In this document: piece after piece, positions 1 through 10,486 of the stretch
Layout: each line of letters begins with the position of its first letter
Position numbering within the stretch: position 1 is the first letter of the stretch
DNA from: Phaeoceros laevis
Lineage: Eukaryota > Anthocerotophyta > Anthocerotopsida > Notothyladales
Direction: 5' to 3'
DNA: 42,971 bases
Assembly: GCA_049999765.1 (NCBI GenBank)
Contig: JBNGIQ010008881.1
Span: forward strand, 48,082 to 91,052
The notes under the pieces: generated by a model
Database searches by the model: none
The model's input: the letters and a program-made list of their open reading frames with translations, nothing else
What the model was told of the DNA's origin: nothing
Program-made: the position numbers and the translations under genes

Positions 1-136
1 TAAGCATGTCGGTAGTGTTGGCACCATAAAAAGTGGATGAGAGAGTGCCTGCCTGTTCCGGCTTCTGAGAGTAATGCTCAAGCTGCTGGCGCGTCTCCTG
101 ACCATTGCCATCAGGGTCCACACAAGCAATACCCAT
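1..136 (-). CDS. Possible 5' coding exon running off the left edge
   Basis: On the minus strand a pyrimidine-rich tract ending in TCTGCAG (about 157-163) is a good splice acceptor. It is followed by an ATG whose A is at 136. The reading frame then stays open to the window edge (about 45 codons, beginning MGIACVDPDGNGQE, polar and Gln/Ser/Thr-rich). I do not recognise the product. It is not part of the neighbouring HAD gene, whose last exon and stop codon are accounted for further right. The short length and the lack of homology make this weak; it could be chance. Confidence 0.22.
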   Translation of the reverse strand, partial: MGIACVDPDGNGQETRQQLEHYSQKPEQAGTLSSTFYGANTTDML

Positions 137-374
137 TCTCTTGCTCCTTGTGTCTGCAGAGCGGGAAGGAAAGCATTCGTAGTTAAGAGAGCCCAACATA
201 GGTGAACAACTGAGACAGCGGAATGCTCAGCGCCCAACCACTAGACATGCCATCTAAATCCAGTACTAGTAGTGTCCATGGCACCTGCATGAATTTGTAG
301 TTATGGCCTGCATGTCATAGCTACAAATTATTATACTTATAGCTATTGTTTGCAAGTACAGAGCAGGAAGAACT

Positions 375-850
375 GATATTAGTAGACAGTATGACATATG
401 TTTGCCTCGTCAAAGCTTATGCAAGTGCTGGGGCTCTACAGCAGGGCAGGGAGCTGTAGTCAGGGATTGTAAAAAAGGGGCTACTTGAAGGTGACGTAGT
501 ACTGGAAACTTGTCTCGTACTAGACTCGTATGTATGTATGGCATTGTATGCGAAGTGTGGCCAGTTAGAAGATGCACGCAAACTGTTCTACAGTCTGGCC
601 TGTCGAACTGGCCGTAAGGGATGCAGTAACACGGACTGCCATGACAAATGGGTTTGCTAGGCTTGGCCCCCTGGCCCTTATATTTTATGCAAGTACAGGG
701 CAGAAAGGCCCGATATTGGCAGACGGTGTTGCTCGTGTTTGCCTCCCCAAAGCTTGTGCAAGGGCTGGTGCTCTACAGCAGGGCAGGCATGTGCTTTGCT
801 TTGAGATCCGAGAGAAACATTTGCAAACCGTACACGTGATGTCTCAGTTA
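375..850 (+). pseudogene. Decayed PLS-class pentatricopeptide repeat fragment
   Basis: Conceptual translation across several frames gives recognisable PPR pieces: a KAYASAGALQQGREL-like stretch, GIVKKGLLEGDVVLETCLV, LYAKCGQLEDARKLFYSL and a second ACARAGALQQGR block. These are typical of PLS/DYW-type plant PPR proteins, with the YAKCG and LEDARKLF signatures. Stops (for example after the first GREL) and frame changes interrupt it, and there is no start codon, so it is a relic. It lies just beyond the 3' end of the HAD gene on the other strand. A related relic sits at 35.7-36.5 kb. Confidence 0.75.
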
Positions 851-898
851 TCCAGAGCATGCTGGTGCCAACGAATCATTTGAAAGAGTCAAACGTGC

Positions 899-2484
899 TC
901 ACTTGAGCTTCGCACAAAAATCAGAGAGTTCCAAGAGCTGTATCCTGGGAATTCTTCCACCATCCCTTCTCTCGTTTTCTGTATTATAACCCCATGTTCC
1001 TGCAAGTTATGCTGTCATGAGTAGGGTAAGGAAGAAGGCCCAACACACAATTAAACATGGCATCTGCAAACTAAAACACATACCGAGATAAAGGTTCCAA
1101 TTGTCCAAATCAGTCCTTTTGATGACATTGCGCAAAGTGGCTAGGCGATCTTCCACAAAGCTGCAACGTTTAAATGCAAGTGTTGATAGAGGTAGCATAA
1201 TACCTGCATTTTTAAGGCAAACTGCGGTGGTAGAGGAGGAGTTGTAGAGCTAGAATAGTTGAGAGGCTGAGCAAACTGGTTAGTGGCAGTGCATATCCAG
1301 AGAGGAAACACTCACTGCAAAGTGAATCCCTGATATTCGGGTCGACTTTGAAGCTGCTTCAACACATCTACCTTGGGACTGAAACATGCATCACCATCCC
1401 CAGGTGCAGAAATTTAGGAGACAGGAAAGAACGTCTCAGCACTGCACACCAAACAGCTTCAAGAAAACTGGTTCTGACATAGTGAGCTACTGTACCCGCT
1501 TCCCAGCCCATATATGCGCTCCAGTGGGAAGTCCACTCCTGCCAGCTCCTTGAGCAAAGCAGCAGCAAATCGAACCTGGACCACAAACACGATCACATAT
1601 CAACTCAGACCAGACATCGTCTCCCAAACAGAATAACAACACGGTAAGTTTACAGGCGAGGTAGGGTACCTGCTTGGTTGTTACAATGTACAATTCAGAG
1701 GCTGCAAACTTGAGGGCGTCCGCAGTCCCAGGGTAGAACCTGCCAGAGACGAAGCAGTATGAGAAAGGAAGTGAAAAAGCACCATGACTACAACGTGTTT
1801 TCTGTAAGACACATTGTGACCTGTTGGCGCCAATCCACCCATGCAAGTCCTCAGCTATCCATTTGTCCCTCACATTGCCAAAGAGTTCCACTAACGGCTC
1901 CTTGTCAGGTTCATTCCATTCCTCCATAATGACAGGTTTTATCGCCTCCCAGTCATTCAGTATAGCTTCCACTGTTAGCCCTTCTGCCACCTTCCCCAAC
2001 AATCGAAATGAGCGTATGATTCCAGCTGAAACAACAAATCCCACATCCATAGCTCTTGCCGCATTATTGGATAGTGTAATACCGAGGACTTCCGAATTTG
2101 CGGCAACTTCGTTTCGAGTAACAACCTAACCAGCAGGACGTTGTCGTAACCCGTCTCCACCACTGGACGCACCTGGCACAAATGACATGAACATGAGCTT
2201 GCGGGGCCAGATGACCTGACAATCAGGAGGGAAGAAGACAATGCCGCATCTTACAGTCCGCATGCGGTCCAGAATCCATGTATCCAGCTCCGCATCGACG
2301 TCTTTGAACAATTCGGGCCATCGAACTTTGGCTGCCTGCACTGCTAGAATCAGAAAACCTGTACAGAGCTCTATCTCCAACGCTGACACAAAAAATGGAG
2401 GCAGACCTTGAGAGCGGAGATAGAGGATTCGCCGGCGCTGTCACACAAGACGCCATCGAAATCCAGAGCATACAGATGACCCAT
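899..2484 (-). CDS. HAD-superfamily hydrolase-like protein, nine exons
   Basis: Exons (minus strand, 5' to 3'): 2484-2407, 2335-2255, 2172-2083, 1990-1821, 1739-1670, 1575-1496, 1378-1316, 1160-1084, 999-899. All introns are GT...AG, phases match, and the total is 810 nt (269 aa plus TGA). The N-terminus MGHLYALDFDGVLCDS contains the HAD motif I (DxD followed by G-V). YIVTTKQ resembles motif II, and HFVEDRLATL is the acidic C-terminal motif. The end RIPRIQLLELSDFCAKLK matches a conserved plant HAD-like family of about the same length as I remember it. The family is annotated only as HAD-like hydrolase, so the substrate is unknown. There is no obvious targeting peptide. The gene looks intact. 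Confidence 0.9.
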
Positions 2485-3640
2485 GGTTCAATCCGACACC
2501 TCAAGAAGCAGCTTGTGGGAACGTTGGGCCTTGCTGCAATTGTGAAGCACGTGGTCCAAAAATAACGCTGAGAGCTTCTCTCTGTTCACTGATATGTAAT
2601 TTCCGTATGTGTCCATTAAATTCCGTGCACCAATTGGTTGCTTCTACTGCGATTTTTTCGGCTGCCAGCATGTTGGCCTAGCAACGCGTGATTAGCAAAG
2701 CGTGGTAATCAAGGGGTGTCCAGCCCAGTCAGTACGCAAGCTGGCAGCAACACGTTGGAAACTTTCGAGTGTTGAATAGCGACTGTCAGAATGGGCCTCG
2801 TTTGGCCGTTTACAACACACGTCAAAGAAGGAATCAGCCAGTTTGGTATCCCCACATAGGCAAAGGCAGGAGATACCCGGCACAACCTTTCAGGTTTGCA
2901 TCCAAGGGCCTCTAAAGCCACGGAGGCCTGGTAGGCAGTACCTGTCAAAGGTCATCACTTTCCTTCTCGACATCGCCACAGTTACAGAGTGGACTACAAC
3001 AGGACACTAGGGGTGAGGCTCAGATGAGTAAGAAGTGGTCATAGCATAAGAAGGACTTCTGATCCAGAAGCCTCCACCAGCTTGCAACGAGGGCAGAGGA
3101 TTCTGGATTGTCGGTCCCAAACGGATGCTCTTCCTGTTTCAATCATCATTGCCTAATGCGATATCCAACATGACAGCTGAGGCAACCAGAAAAAAGGAAC
3201 TCAACACAACCTGCTGGAAGAACAGGGCTTGAATGAGATAAATAGCTCCGAGGCGAAACCACAAGAAAACAGGATTCTGCGAGATGCACTTGTTTGTCCT
3301 GTCCTTCCATGGTCCCCCAGAAGTAACTTGCATAGACATATGCAACCAAGAGAAGAGAAAAGAAGAGGAGGGCAGCATTGCCCTTCTGGTGCATGAACGC
3401 TCCTTGTTTCAGCAGCACTTAGAGCTCCTCTTATGCTCACCAGACTCCTGGGCAGGTATAGGGCCCGTTTTTGTGCCTATACCTGTGTCAGCAAGTAACA
3501 ACTTATCCGGCTCGTAGTTCAGGAATGACCAACCTAAAGCCTGACGATATGCAGATCTACACCTGATTCGGACCTCCACTCAGCAGGGTAAAATGAGGCG
3601 GTTGCTGACCACAAAATGGCTGCAAACGTGCGATACTCAC
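2485..3640. other. Spacer between HAD gene and TGD2 3' end
   Basis: This holds the HAD promoter side and the TGD2 3' flank. Short minus-strand open stretches occur at 2692-2948 and 3139-3440. The second could encode a hydrophobic segment (about residues LLFFSLLLVAYVYASYFW), but two frames compete and there is no start or clear exon structure. I see no gene I can support. Confidence 0.5.
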
Positions 3641-3641
3641 C

Positions 3642-4835
3642 CTAATCCGTCACCAAGCGACTGAGGGATTCTATAAGTTGCCTGAGATTGTATCTGGTCC
3701 CTGCATCCCCTGTCAAGCCACTCACATCTTCGCTAATGCTCTCGACATGCTTGAGGGTTTTAGTGAGTGTAGCAATGGACTGGCGCAACAACTCGGTGTT
3801 CTCCGACGTGAGAATCTCCTTGTTCAAGGTTCTGAGATCCTGACCTGCATCAGTCACAACCTTGGCCAGGTTTTCCAGGTCCTTGATGAGCTGCCCGTCC
3901 CTAAGCTCCTTAAGCAAGGGCTCGATGTCCCCAGCCATGTTCTCAACCTTGCCCAGCAGGGGCTTGGCTTCCTCTAATGCCTGGCCAAATTTTTCGGCCA
4001 TACCATACATGTTCTTCACCCCCAAGTCATCCACCTGCCTGGCCAGCTTGGTGCAAACCCCGACCAGCTCGTCCAAGCTCACCCCCTGCTCCCCCTTAAT
4101 CCTCTCCCGGTCACACACAATCATGCCCTCTTTCAAGCAGTCGGGGTGCAGAGGCCCCACCGTGGGGTTGGGCAGCGGGTGCCGAGGGGTGATGTCGATT
4201 AGGGTCTCGCTTATCAGACCCGACTGGTTCACCTCAACCAGAGCGTTGCGCGGGATGACAATGCCGGCGTCCAGGACCTCGACAACCACGTCGATTTTCT
4301 CCAGACTGGGCTTCACTCCCACCACGCTGCCCACTCCCACTCCCCGGATCCTAACCGGCGTGCCCACACTGATACCCTGCGCCAGGGAGAACTCGATGAC
4401 GGCCTCGTACCTGGAGCGTCCTGCCCTGAACTGCCATCCCTTCACCCAGGCCACTGTGAAGGCTAGCAGCACAACGCCAGATACCACGAAGAGCCCTACT
4501 CCGCCCTCCCACAGACTCCTCTTGCCGAACCCGAAGTTGCTTAGCGGAGACAGCAGGTGCTTGGCAATCCTGCTAGGCAGGTCAAACCCCGACCGGAGCC
4601 CTTGATTCTTCTTGGATGCCGCAGTGGCTGGATTGGAGCTGTTGCTACTGGCGCGCACGCCCCTCCACCTCTTTTCCACCCCCGCGGGTAAGACCAAGAA
4701 GGTACCCGCATTGCCCCAAATTGGCTCACTGCTAGCGGGATCCGAGGCAGCAGAGCGTAGGGCACCGGCTCGGGGCGGCCCGGAGCACCACCGAGGGGAG
4801 GAAGCCAGACGGAGGCGCCCAGACATGACCTCCAT
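3642..4835 (-). CDS. TGD2: TGD2-like chloroplast inner-envelope lipid transfer protein (MCE/MlaD domain)
   Basis: This is a single open frame of about 397 aa ending TAG at 3642. From known family biology, TGD2 is the substrate-binding MCE subunit of the TGD1-2-3 ABC transporter, which moves ER-derived phosphatidic acid into the chloroplast. The first ~75 residues are Ser/Ala/Arg-rich like a transit peptide. One transmembrane helix (about 109-131, GGVGLFVVSGVVLLAFTVAW) follows. The MCE domain spans about 140-220 (SVGTPVRIRGVGVGSVVGV, ETLIDITP). A long helical C-terminus ends in NTELLRQSIATLTKTLKHVE and LSRLVTD, which is where plant TGD2 ends. The first in-frame ATG is at 4835, with another at 4826. 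No intron is seen, although I recall flowering-plant copies being spliced; that point is from memory only. Confidence 0.93.
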   Translation of the reverse strand: MEVMSGRLRLASSPRWCSGPPRAGALRSAASDPASSEPIWGNAGTFLVLPAGVEKRWRGVRASSNSSNPATAASKKNQGLRSGFDLPSRIAKHLLSPLSNFGFGKRSLWEGGVGLFVVSGVVLLAFTVAWVKGWQFRAGRSRYEAVIEFSLAQGISVGTPVRIRGVGVGSVVGVKPSLEKIDVVVEVLDAGIVIPRNALVEVNQSGLISETLIDITPRHPLPNPTVGPLHPDCLKEGMIVCDRERIKGEQGVSLDELVGVCTKLARQVDDLGVKNMYGMAEKFGQALEEAKPLLGKVENMAGDIEPLLKELRDGQLIKDLENLAKVVTDAGQDLRTLNKEILTSENTELLRQSIATLTKTLKHVESISEDVSGLTGDAGTRYNLRQLIESLSRLVTD

Positions 4836-5529
4836 CACGATGCATGTCACCGCGGCAGCACAGTCTAGGCTTGTAGGTCTGAGAAACTACCAGGTGTGAC
4901 CGTTCTCTACGAGGTGGCGGGCTACCAAGTCCTCTGCGAGAAAGGAGATCCGTCCACCAGTCTTATTAACTGCACACTGTAGTACACAGTCTCACCAGTA
5001 ATGGATTGCGTACGTAGACTAGGTACGTAGGGGCATCATTCTACTGCGGAAGTAGCTGTCGTCACACGACCAGTGGGATGAAAGGCATCAGCAAGCCAGG
5101 CATGCAGGACATAGGTCGGGTGCTACTGCAAACCGGAATGTGCTCTAGGGTGCACAAATCGTTCGAAGATGCAAAACCTTGAGCATCGGTACATTATAGA
5201 CACCCGAACATGTGTGGAAAAACAAGTTAGGAGAGATGCTACCCACCAGCTGTGCATGCTGCAAGCTGTTGGTCATGGACGCGGAAAGGGGCTGAGAGGA
5301 AAGCATGTGAATTCTCAGTCTCAAGATTGGAAAAAACCCACTCTACTTCCTCTCAGTGTCCATTGCGAGAAAGCAAGAAATACAATGCCGTCGGAGTGAA
5401 GCCAGGAGCTCACCCATGTTTTAAAAAAGACATAGAAGAGAACAGGCTTAAGCGCAGGGACAAGTCTGTATCACTTCAAGCCTACCAAAGAAAAGAACCC
5501 AGAACTCCGATCATTCCCTGCCCTATCAG
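4836..5529. other. Spacer, TGD2 5' side and TCTP 3' side
   Basis: About 690 bp lie between the tandem minus-strand genes TGD2 and TCTP. It should contain the TGD2 promoter and 5' UTR and the TCTP 3' UTR. The short open frames inside have no recognisable content. No repeats were noticed. Confidence 0.6.
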
Positions 5530-6538
5530 TCAACACTTGATTTCCTTGAGAGCATCCCGGAAGTACAGGAAGGTGGGATCAGTAGCACCTTCCTTGTAGT
5601 AAGCGAACACAACAGCCCCATTGTCGTGCATGCTCTCTCCGATGAAGCTGCAATCGAATTCCCCGATTCCGGTCAGAGCAGTGCAGGACCATTCATGACG
5701 CAATTTCGTTGTCAAAATACCTAAAAACTTGACAAGCCTGAAAGCAAAAGCAATTTCTGACATAAAACTCACAACTGGAAATCCTTTAATTTGGAAAGTA
5801 GGAACTTCACGGCCCCCTCGACGTTTTTTGTGAACTCTTCCTTTCTGTCTTCAGGGAGCTTGGGTGTCAAATTTTTGATGAACCTCTTAATGAAAACAAC
5901 GAAGCCCTTCTTGTCAAAAGCAGGTTGTTCCTGGATGAAGAAGCCAAGCAACTGGCGTCAGTGTGCTAATCATCCAGGTTGAAAGCACCAAAAAGCCCCC
6001 CAAATATGCGGCTGGAAAAACATGCACATCACCTGCAGCCTGAAAGTGTCAACAATATCCACCACCTTCACGGCTTGGTCATCCACGCCTTCGTCGGCAT
6101 CTGCTCCCTCGGCAGACGGATTTGCCCCAATATCGACGTCAACGGAACCTTGTGTGACCCACTAAACAACATACATGCAGGTACCCCTTGGTAAGAAGCT
6201 GCTACAAAGAACCTACACTTTGAGCCGCCCTAATATCTGCTCCAGTGCCTACAAGGCCAAGGATAGTTTGCCCTCACCTTACCCTCTACCTCCCACAGGA
6301 TTCCATTCTCGACCTCCGTGTAAGGGAATGAATCCGACAGAAGCTCGTCTCCTGCCATCCAGAGAAGTAAAACCATCAGAGAAGATCGGCCGAAGACAAG
6401 CTTCCAACCTTGGGGTGTTTTCCACAACAGCAGCACACTCTTGACCTCATGGGACAGCAGTTCTCAAAGCCAGCCAGCGGAAGCGATTGACCTGCAATCT
6501 TGTCACCTACCTGTTAGAAGATCCTGATACACCAACAT
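5530..6538 (-). CDS. TCTP: Translationally controlled tumor protein homolog, five exons
   Basis: Exons (minus): 6538-6511, 6351-6278, 6161-6033, 5930-5773, 5647-5530. Total 507 nt, exactly 168 aa plus TGA, the usual plant TCTP length. It begins [20 protein letters not shown] (the conserved TCTP N-terminus) and contains [19 protein letters not shown], the TCTP signature-like IKNLTPKL helix region, and [20 protein letters not shown]. It ends LKEIKC. TCTP is a small, abundant cytosolic protein linked to growth control and translation. All splice sites are canonical. The fourth intron uses a GTGAGT donor immediately after CAGTT, which restores the conserved QFF codons across the junction. Confidence 0.97.
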
Positions 6539-6639
6539 GATGGGTAAGCTGCGGCGCGCAGAACTGGCCGAACCTGTACGGGGAGGAGGTCTGCGCCGTC
6601 AGGGTGTAGCTCGCGCGAGAAAGACGTAAGTATTGCCGT

Positions 6640-6695
6640 GCCATCTCCTTATATACCACGGATCTGTGCTGTCCCTCTCTCTCTCCTCTCTCCTC
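6640..6695 (-). promoter_or_regulatory. TATA box and GA-rich tract of the TCTP promoter
   Basis: Reading the minus strand, TATATAAGG (6647-6655) lies about 110 bp upstream of the TCTP ATG, a normal plant TATA position for a short 5' UTR. Immediately upstream of it (6665-6693 on the plus strand as CTCTCTCTCCTCTCTCC) is a GA/CT tract of the kind common in plant core promoters. The transcription start is inferred, not seen. Confidence 0.55.
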
Positions 6696-6699
6696 CACT

Positions 6700-8459
6700 T
6701 AATTTTATAAGTTTTATTCTCGGCCTTTTAGTAAATGAAGAAACTAGGGTGGGAATCCGTGGGATGACATAAAAGACTAGATGAGATGCGACCCTTGTGA
6801 TGTGGTCTGCCTCGCACAAACTGTGACCGTCTTGTCAAGATATGGTCAGCGACTTCGAGCCTTTGCGTGCATGGTTGTCGGGGCCATGAGGTAGGGACAT
6901 AACTGCCTCAAGACGCTTTCGTGAAAGGTCATGGTATTTGCACATGAAAGCCCTGTGGACATGCACTAGACCTACGTCTCTCATTTGGTGAGCTGAGCCC
7001 CGTGGACTGTCTGGCCACCACTTTTCTGAACATCAGAACTTCATGGCACAGCATCAGAACTTCATGGCAGAGCCCTTGCTCGAGAGCCCTTGCCGAGAGC
7101 AACTTCATGGCACAGCATCAGAACTTCATGGCAGTTCGCATACATTCGGGAACGTGTTAAGCGGGTAAGAAGTGTCACTGCTGTTAGTGGTGTGAAAGTA
7201 GCTGGATCCAGGTCGAAATCTCGTTCAAAAAGTGCCCGAGCATTACAAATTCCTATGTTAAAGCACTACAGCCCCCTACTGTCCTGTGTCCGACTCCTGT
7301 CTCAATGCTGCACCACATTCAGGAACCCGGCATGTAACATTGTAACTCCTCGTCCTGCTCATCACGAAATGACTCAGTTCCACGTCGAACAAGTTCAAAT
7401 CATTCAGGTTGCTCTAACCTCATGCCCTCATTGACAGGCACTCATGACAATTAACTTAACGAGGTTACAAGTCATCGCAGTTAAAAGAGTCATGAGAATA
7501 CATCTTCACAAATATTTGTGAAGAGCTTCCACCATAAGCTGTACATCTGGAAGAATGGAAGGACGGAAGTTGTACAGTTTGAAGATAACATCTCATGACT
7601 GAAGAAGAGTCTGAACAGCCTAACTATACATGTTTTTGGAGCTAAACATTCTGTGGGTATGACAAGGATTGTGCAGGAGCAAGCAAGGTAGGTGAGTGCC
7701 TGAGGTACACAACAGTCACAAGTAGCGAGCAATCTTCAATATTTCCACCCGCTTGTTTCAATCAATTCTTGAGCTCAACAACCACTAAACAAGGGTAGTG
7801 GTGTTATTTCTACGCCGTGTGGCTTGGCTTTCTGCCCTTCCAACTTGCTATGCTCTTGCTCCTTCCTGTCCTGCTTCACACGGGGACCCAGTAGAATGTC
7901 AGCAACTAACTGTAATCACTACGTACGTCTGAGACGGATTCAACTGTTTCACTCCTAGAACAACATGTATGACCTATTCAGTCTACAAAACCCTACACGA
8001 TGGCTGCTCCTGCCAGTAGCTGTGAGCACGGTCTCAATTCTGCTGCATGGAAAAACCCTTCTCAGGAAGGTGGTGCACCTGAAGAATAAGCTACTCTAGA
8101 AACTGCCAGTATTTTGAGTTGCCACTATTGCGAGCACACAACCAAGAAAATGTGAATTGTATTCTGACTTCGCGTTCAGTTTCAGTATGTTCGGACAAAC
8201 ATCTTCCGTGACTAGTAGTATCCTGTAATGGCTACTACTCTCAACTCAAAAAATGCAGATTACCACTAAGTGGGAGCATGTCAGGCTTGCTCAAGAGCCC
8301 TGTTTGCCTACATTGACCAAACCTGCATTGGGTCAAATCAAGTGTTCAGAACCCAAATCTTAAAAGAGCGAGGAGCCGATAATACAAGGAAAGATGATGT
8401 TGGAATCCTAAAATTGAAGACACTTACCACTACAGAGGATTCCAGCAGTCGTCACGTTC
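6700..8459. other. Gene-free spacer with a short tandem repeat
   Basis: About 1.75 kb lie between the TCTP promoter and the 3' end of the DOG1-domain gene. The only structure I see is the CATCAGAACTTCATGGCA repeat at 7031-7135, listed separately. The open frames here are short and show no recognisable domain. Confidence 0.55.
7031..7135. repeat. Imperfect ~21-bp tandem repeat
   Basis: The unit CATCAGAACTTCATGGCA(C/G)AG occurs four times in about 105 bp, two copies on each side of a small AGAGCCCTTGC duplication. The pattern suggests a two-level local duplication (unit, then block). No coding role is apparent. Confidence 0.85.
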
Positions 8460-10486
8460 TCAGTTGCATTCATTGTCGCCTGGGCGATTCGATCTGGGGC
8501 TCGAGGACACCAGATCTGCAGTAGGCCCAGATAAAGACATACTTGCAACTTGCTCAGCGAGGGCTAGTTGTTCCCCTGCACCCTGCATCTCGGACCTAGC
8601 ATAAATGTCTACAGGTCCGGCTGCACTCGGAAGAGTCTCAGGCCTTGGACTTGCTGAGGCTGCATCACCATAGCTGGTGGGCGTGCTTGCAAGGTCAGGT
8701 AGTCTTTCATCTTCTGGTACCCGGGCAGTTCCAGCTGACCTTGTAGACTGACGGGGCAGATCCTCGGTTCCAGTTGTAAATGAACCCTCTTCTGATTGAA
8801 AAACAGTAGTGGTTAGGATAACAGGCTCCGGGCATGGAATTGAAGAGCAGACAGAAGCAGCTGCTGAAACTTCCGAAGCTTGGGCTCGACAAGCTGGAGG
8901 TGCGCTTGCGGAAAACTCTTCCCTGGGATCAAAAGCCACTGGATGTATCATACCCTCTGATTGTCGTAAGCTTGGTGACACTTCTGGAATACTGGTCTGC
9001 TGCTGATCCACCGCTGAATAGGCGTTGAGTGCTTCAGCTACGGATGCCACACTCCGCAGTTGCGTCAACGGTGGCTCTAAAGGAGGAAGGATAAGTGGGA
9101 TGGGGATTGGAGATAAAGGGGGCAACGACAGGGAAGGTTCTGGTTCCAGAGGTACAAGGATTGGAAGGGTTTGCGGAAGTAAAGCCTGCGTTGACGTCGA
9201 GGCCCCGGATACGATCACCGGCACTGGGACTGGTATTGCTGGTGGTGGAACTACGGGAACCTCAATCTGACTGAAGGCTGAGCTGCCCAAAGTCTTCAAG
9301 GCAAAGACCAGCTCATAACCTGCTAAGCAACACCGTGCTCCTTGCACTGGGCTCAGCAATAGGAACAGCTCTTGCAGTGTTTGGAGACGGAGCTGGTCTC
9401 CCTCCATAAGCAGCCCCCTTATACTTGCCAGCTTCGCATCAACCAGCTGTGTTGCTTGGGGTATGTCCCGACTACCACCCACAGTGGCTCCTCCAAGGTC
9501 CAAAGCAGCCACCAGGTCGTCATCGGGAATCAGCATCTGAAAGAGCAGTCCGTGGAGCAACAAGATGTCACGACTTGCCTACGGAGCTGGCAAAACCATG
9601 ACTCTTGGCTCTTTTCAACGGAAAACTCGATATTGAAAAGCATCTACAAACTTTTGCGTGGTGCAGCCCTTCGGAGTTCACCAGGGCCTTCCAGGAAAGC
9701 AGAGTGCGGGAAGTAACTAACCTGGATCACAGCGAGCCTGTCAGAGATGTCTGCTTCAGCCCGCCGGGATTGTATCTGGAGAGTGTTGATGCGCGATAAC
9801 TGCCGCTCGGATAGCAAAGGCACACACTGGAACAGTTGAGGACCCAAAGCAGGTTGCTGCGTCTCCTCGTTAATCTGTACTCCCATTATGGAGTACACCA
9901 GCACGATTGCAGCGGTAGGCCTCCAACCTCCTAGCCACAGAAACGCAGCCTCGAGAGACGAGTGCCCTCTTCCTGCGCTTTACAAAATTAGCCAATTCCC
10001 ACAGATACTCAAAGTACTCAATTTTCTTTGTCGAGTTCTCAGTACAGCTTGCCCTCTGTGACTGGTCACACAACACGAAGACATACAGGACCACCCAAGG
10101 ACCATAGAAGAGCCTAACGTTCCGTAAGCTACAAGATACGACGTGACAAATGAACAGCTTGCATAAGTCTTGCTCGTCGGCGTTGCAGTTTTTTCCATCT
10201 ACAGTGATCAGAGTTGAACAATTCAGCCAGACATTTGACACACAAACAGGAAGCTTGGGGAACCTGCAACAAAGAATGTACCTGTTAGTGCAGTTAATAC
10301 TTCCTCGCCGCTCCCGCTTCCAATGTAAGAGGCGTATTCTGACAGGCACGCCGCAAGCAAATCCCTGATCTCCTGGTCTGCTGCCGCCGCCAGAAGAGCA
10401 GCTCGAATCCCCCGGGTATGCGGCCTCCACTTCTCCCACCACCCGCCATTTTCGTCCCCGCTTGCCTTCCCCTTGTCTTTGTCCAT
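8460..10486 (-). CDS. DOG1-domain protein without bZIP, three exons
   Basis: Exons (minus): 10486-10282, 9972-9722, 9536-8460. Total 1533 nt, 510 aa plus TGA, with phases that match exactly. The N-terminal half aligns by eye with the DOG1 domain of TGA factors and DELAY OF GERMINATION 1. WWEKWRPHTRGIRAALL and LLAACLSEYASY cover the first helices; AAFLWLGGWRPT is the conserved W-G-G-W/RP block; PLLSERQLSRINTLQ and AEADISDRLA match the later helices. No bZIP precedes it, unlike TGA factors. Exon 3 encodes a further helical stretch (GDQLRLQTLQELFLLLSPVQ), then a Pro-rich segment and a Ser/Glu/Ala-rich low-complexity tail of about 250 residues. DOG1-type proteins act in dormancy and ABA signalling in seed plants; the role here is inferred only. 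The start is the first ATG and fits the domain. Confidence 0.85.

Noticed and set aside
1487-2050. 187-codon minus-strand ORF
   Set aside because: It is HAD-gene exons 4 and 5 with the introns read through; splice-phase analysis replaces it.
2478-2500. GGTTCAATCC as a tRNA T-loop
   Set aside because: No cloverleaf can be formed around it, and it overlaps the HAD start region.
3862-4605. 247-codon plus-strand ORF
   Set aside because: Lies entirely antisense to TGD2, has no domain and reflects GC-biased codons of the real gene.
7031-7135. CRISPR-like repeats
   Set aside because: Units are directly adjacent with no unique spacers, and the DNA is plant nuclear.
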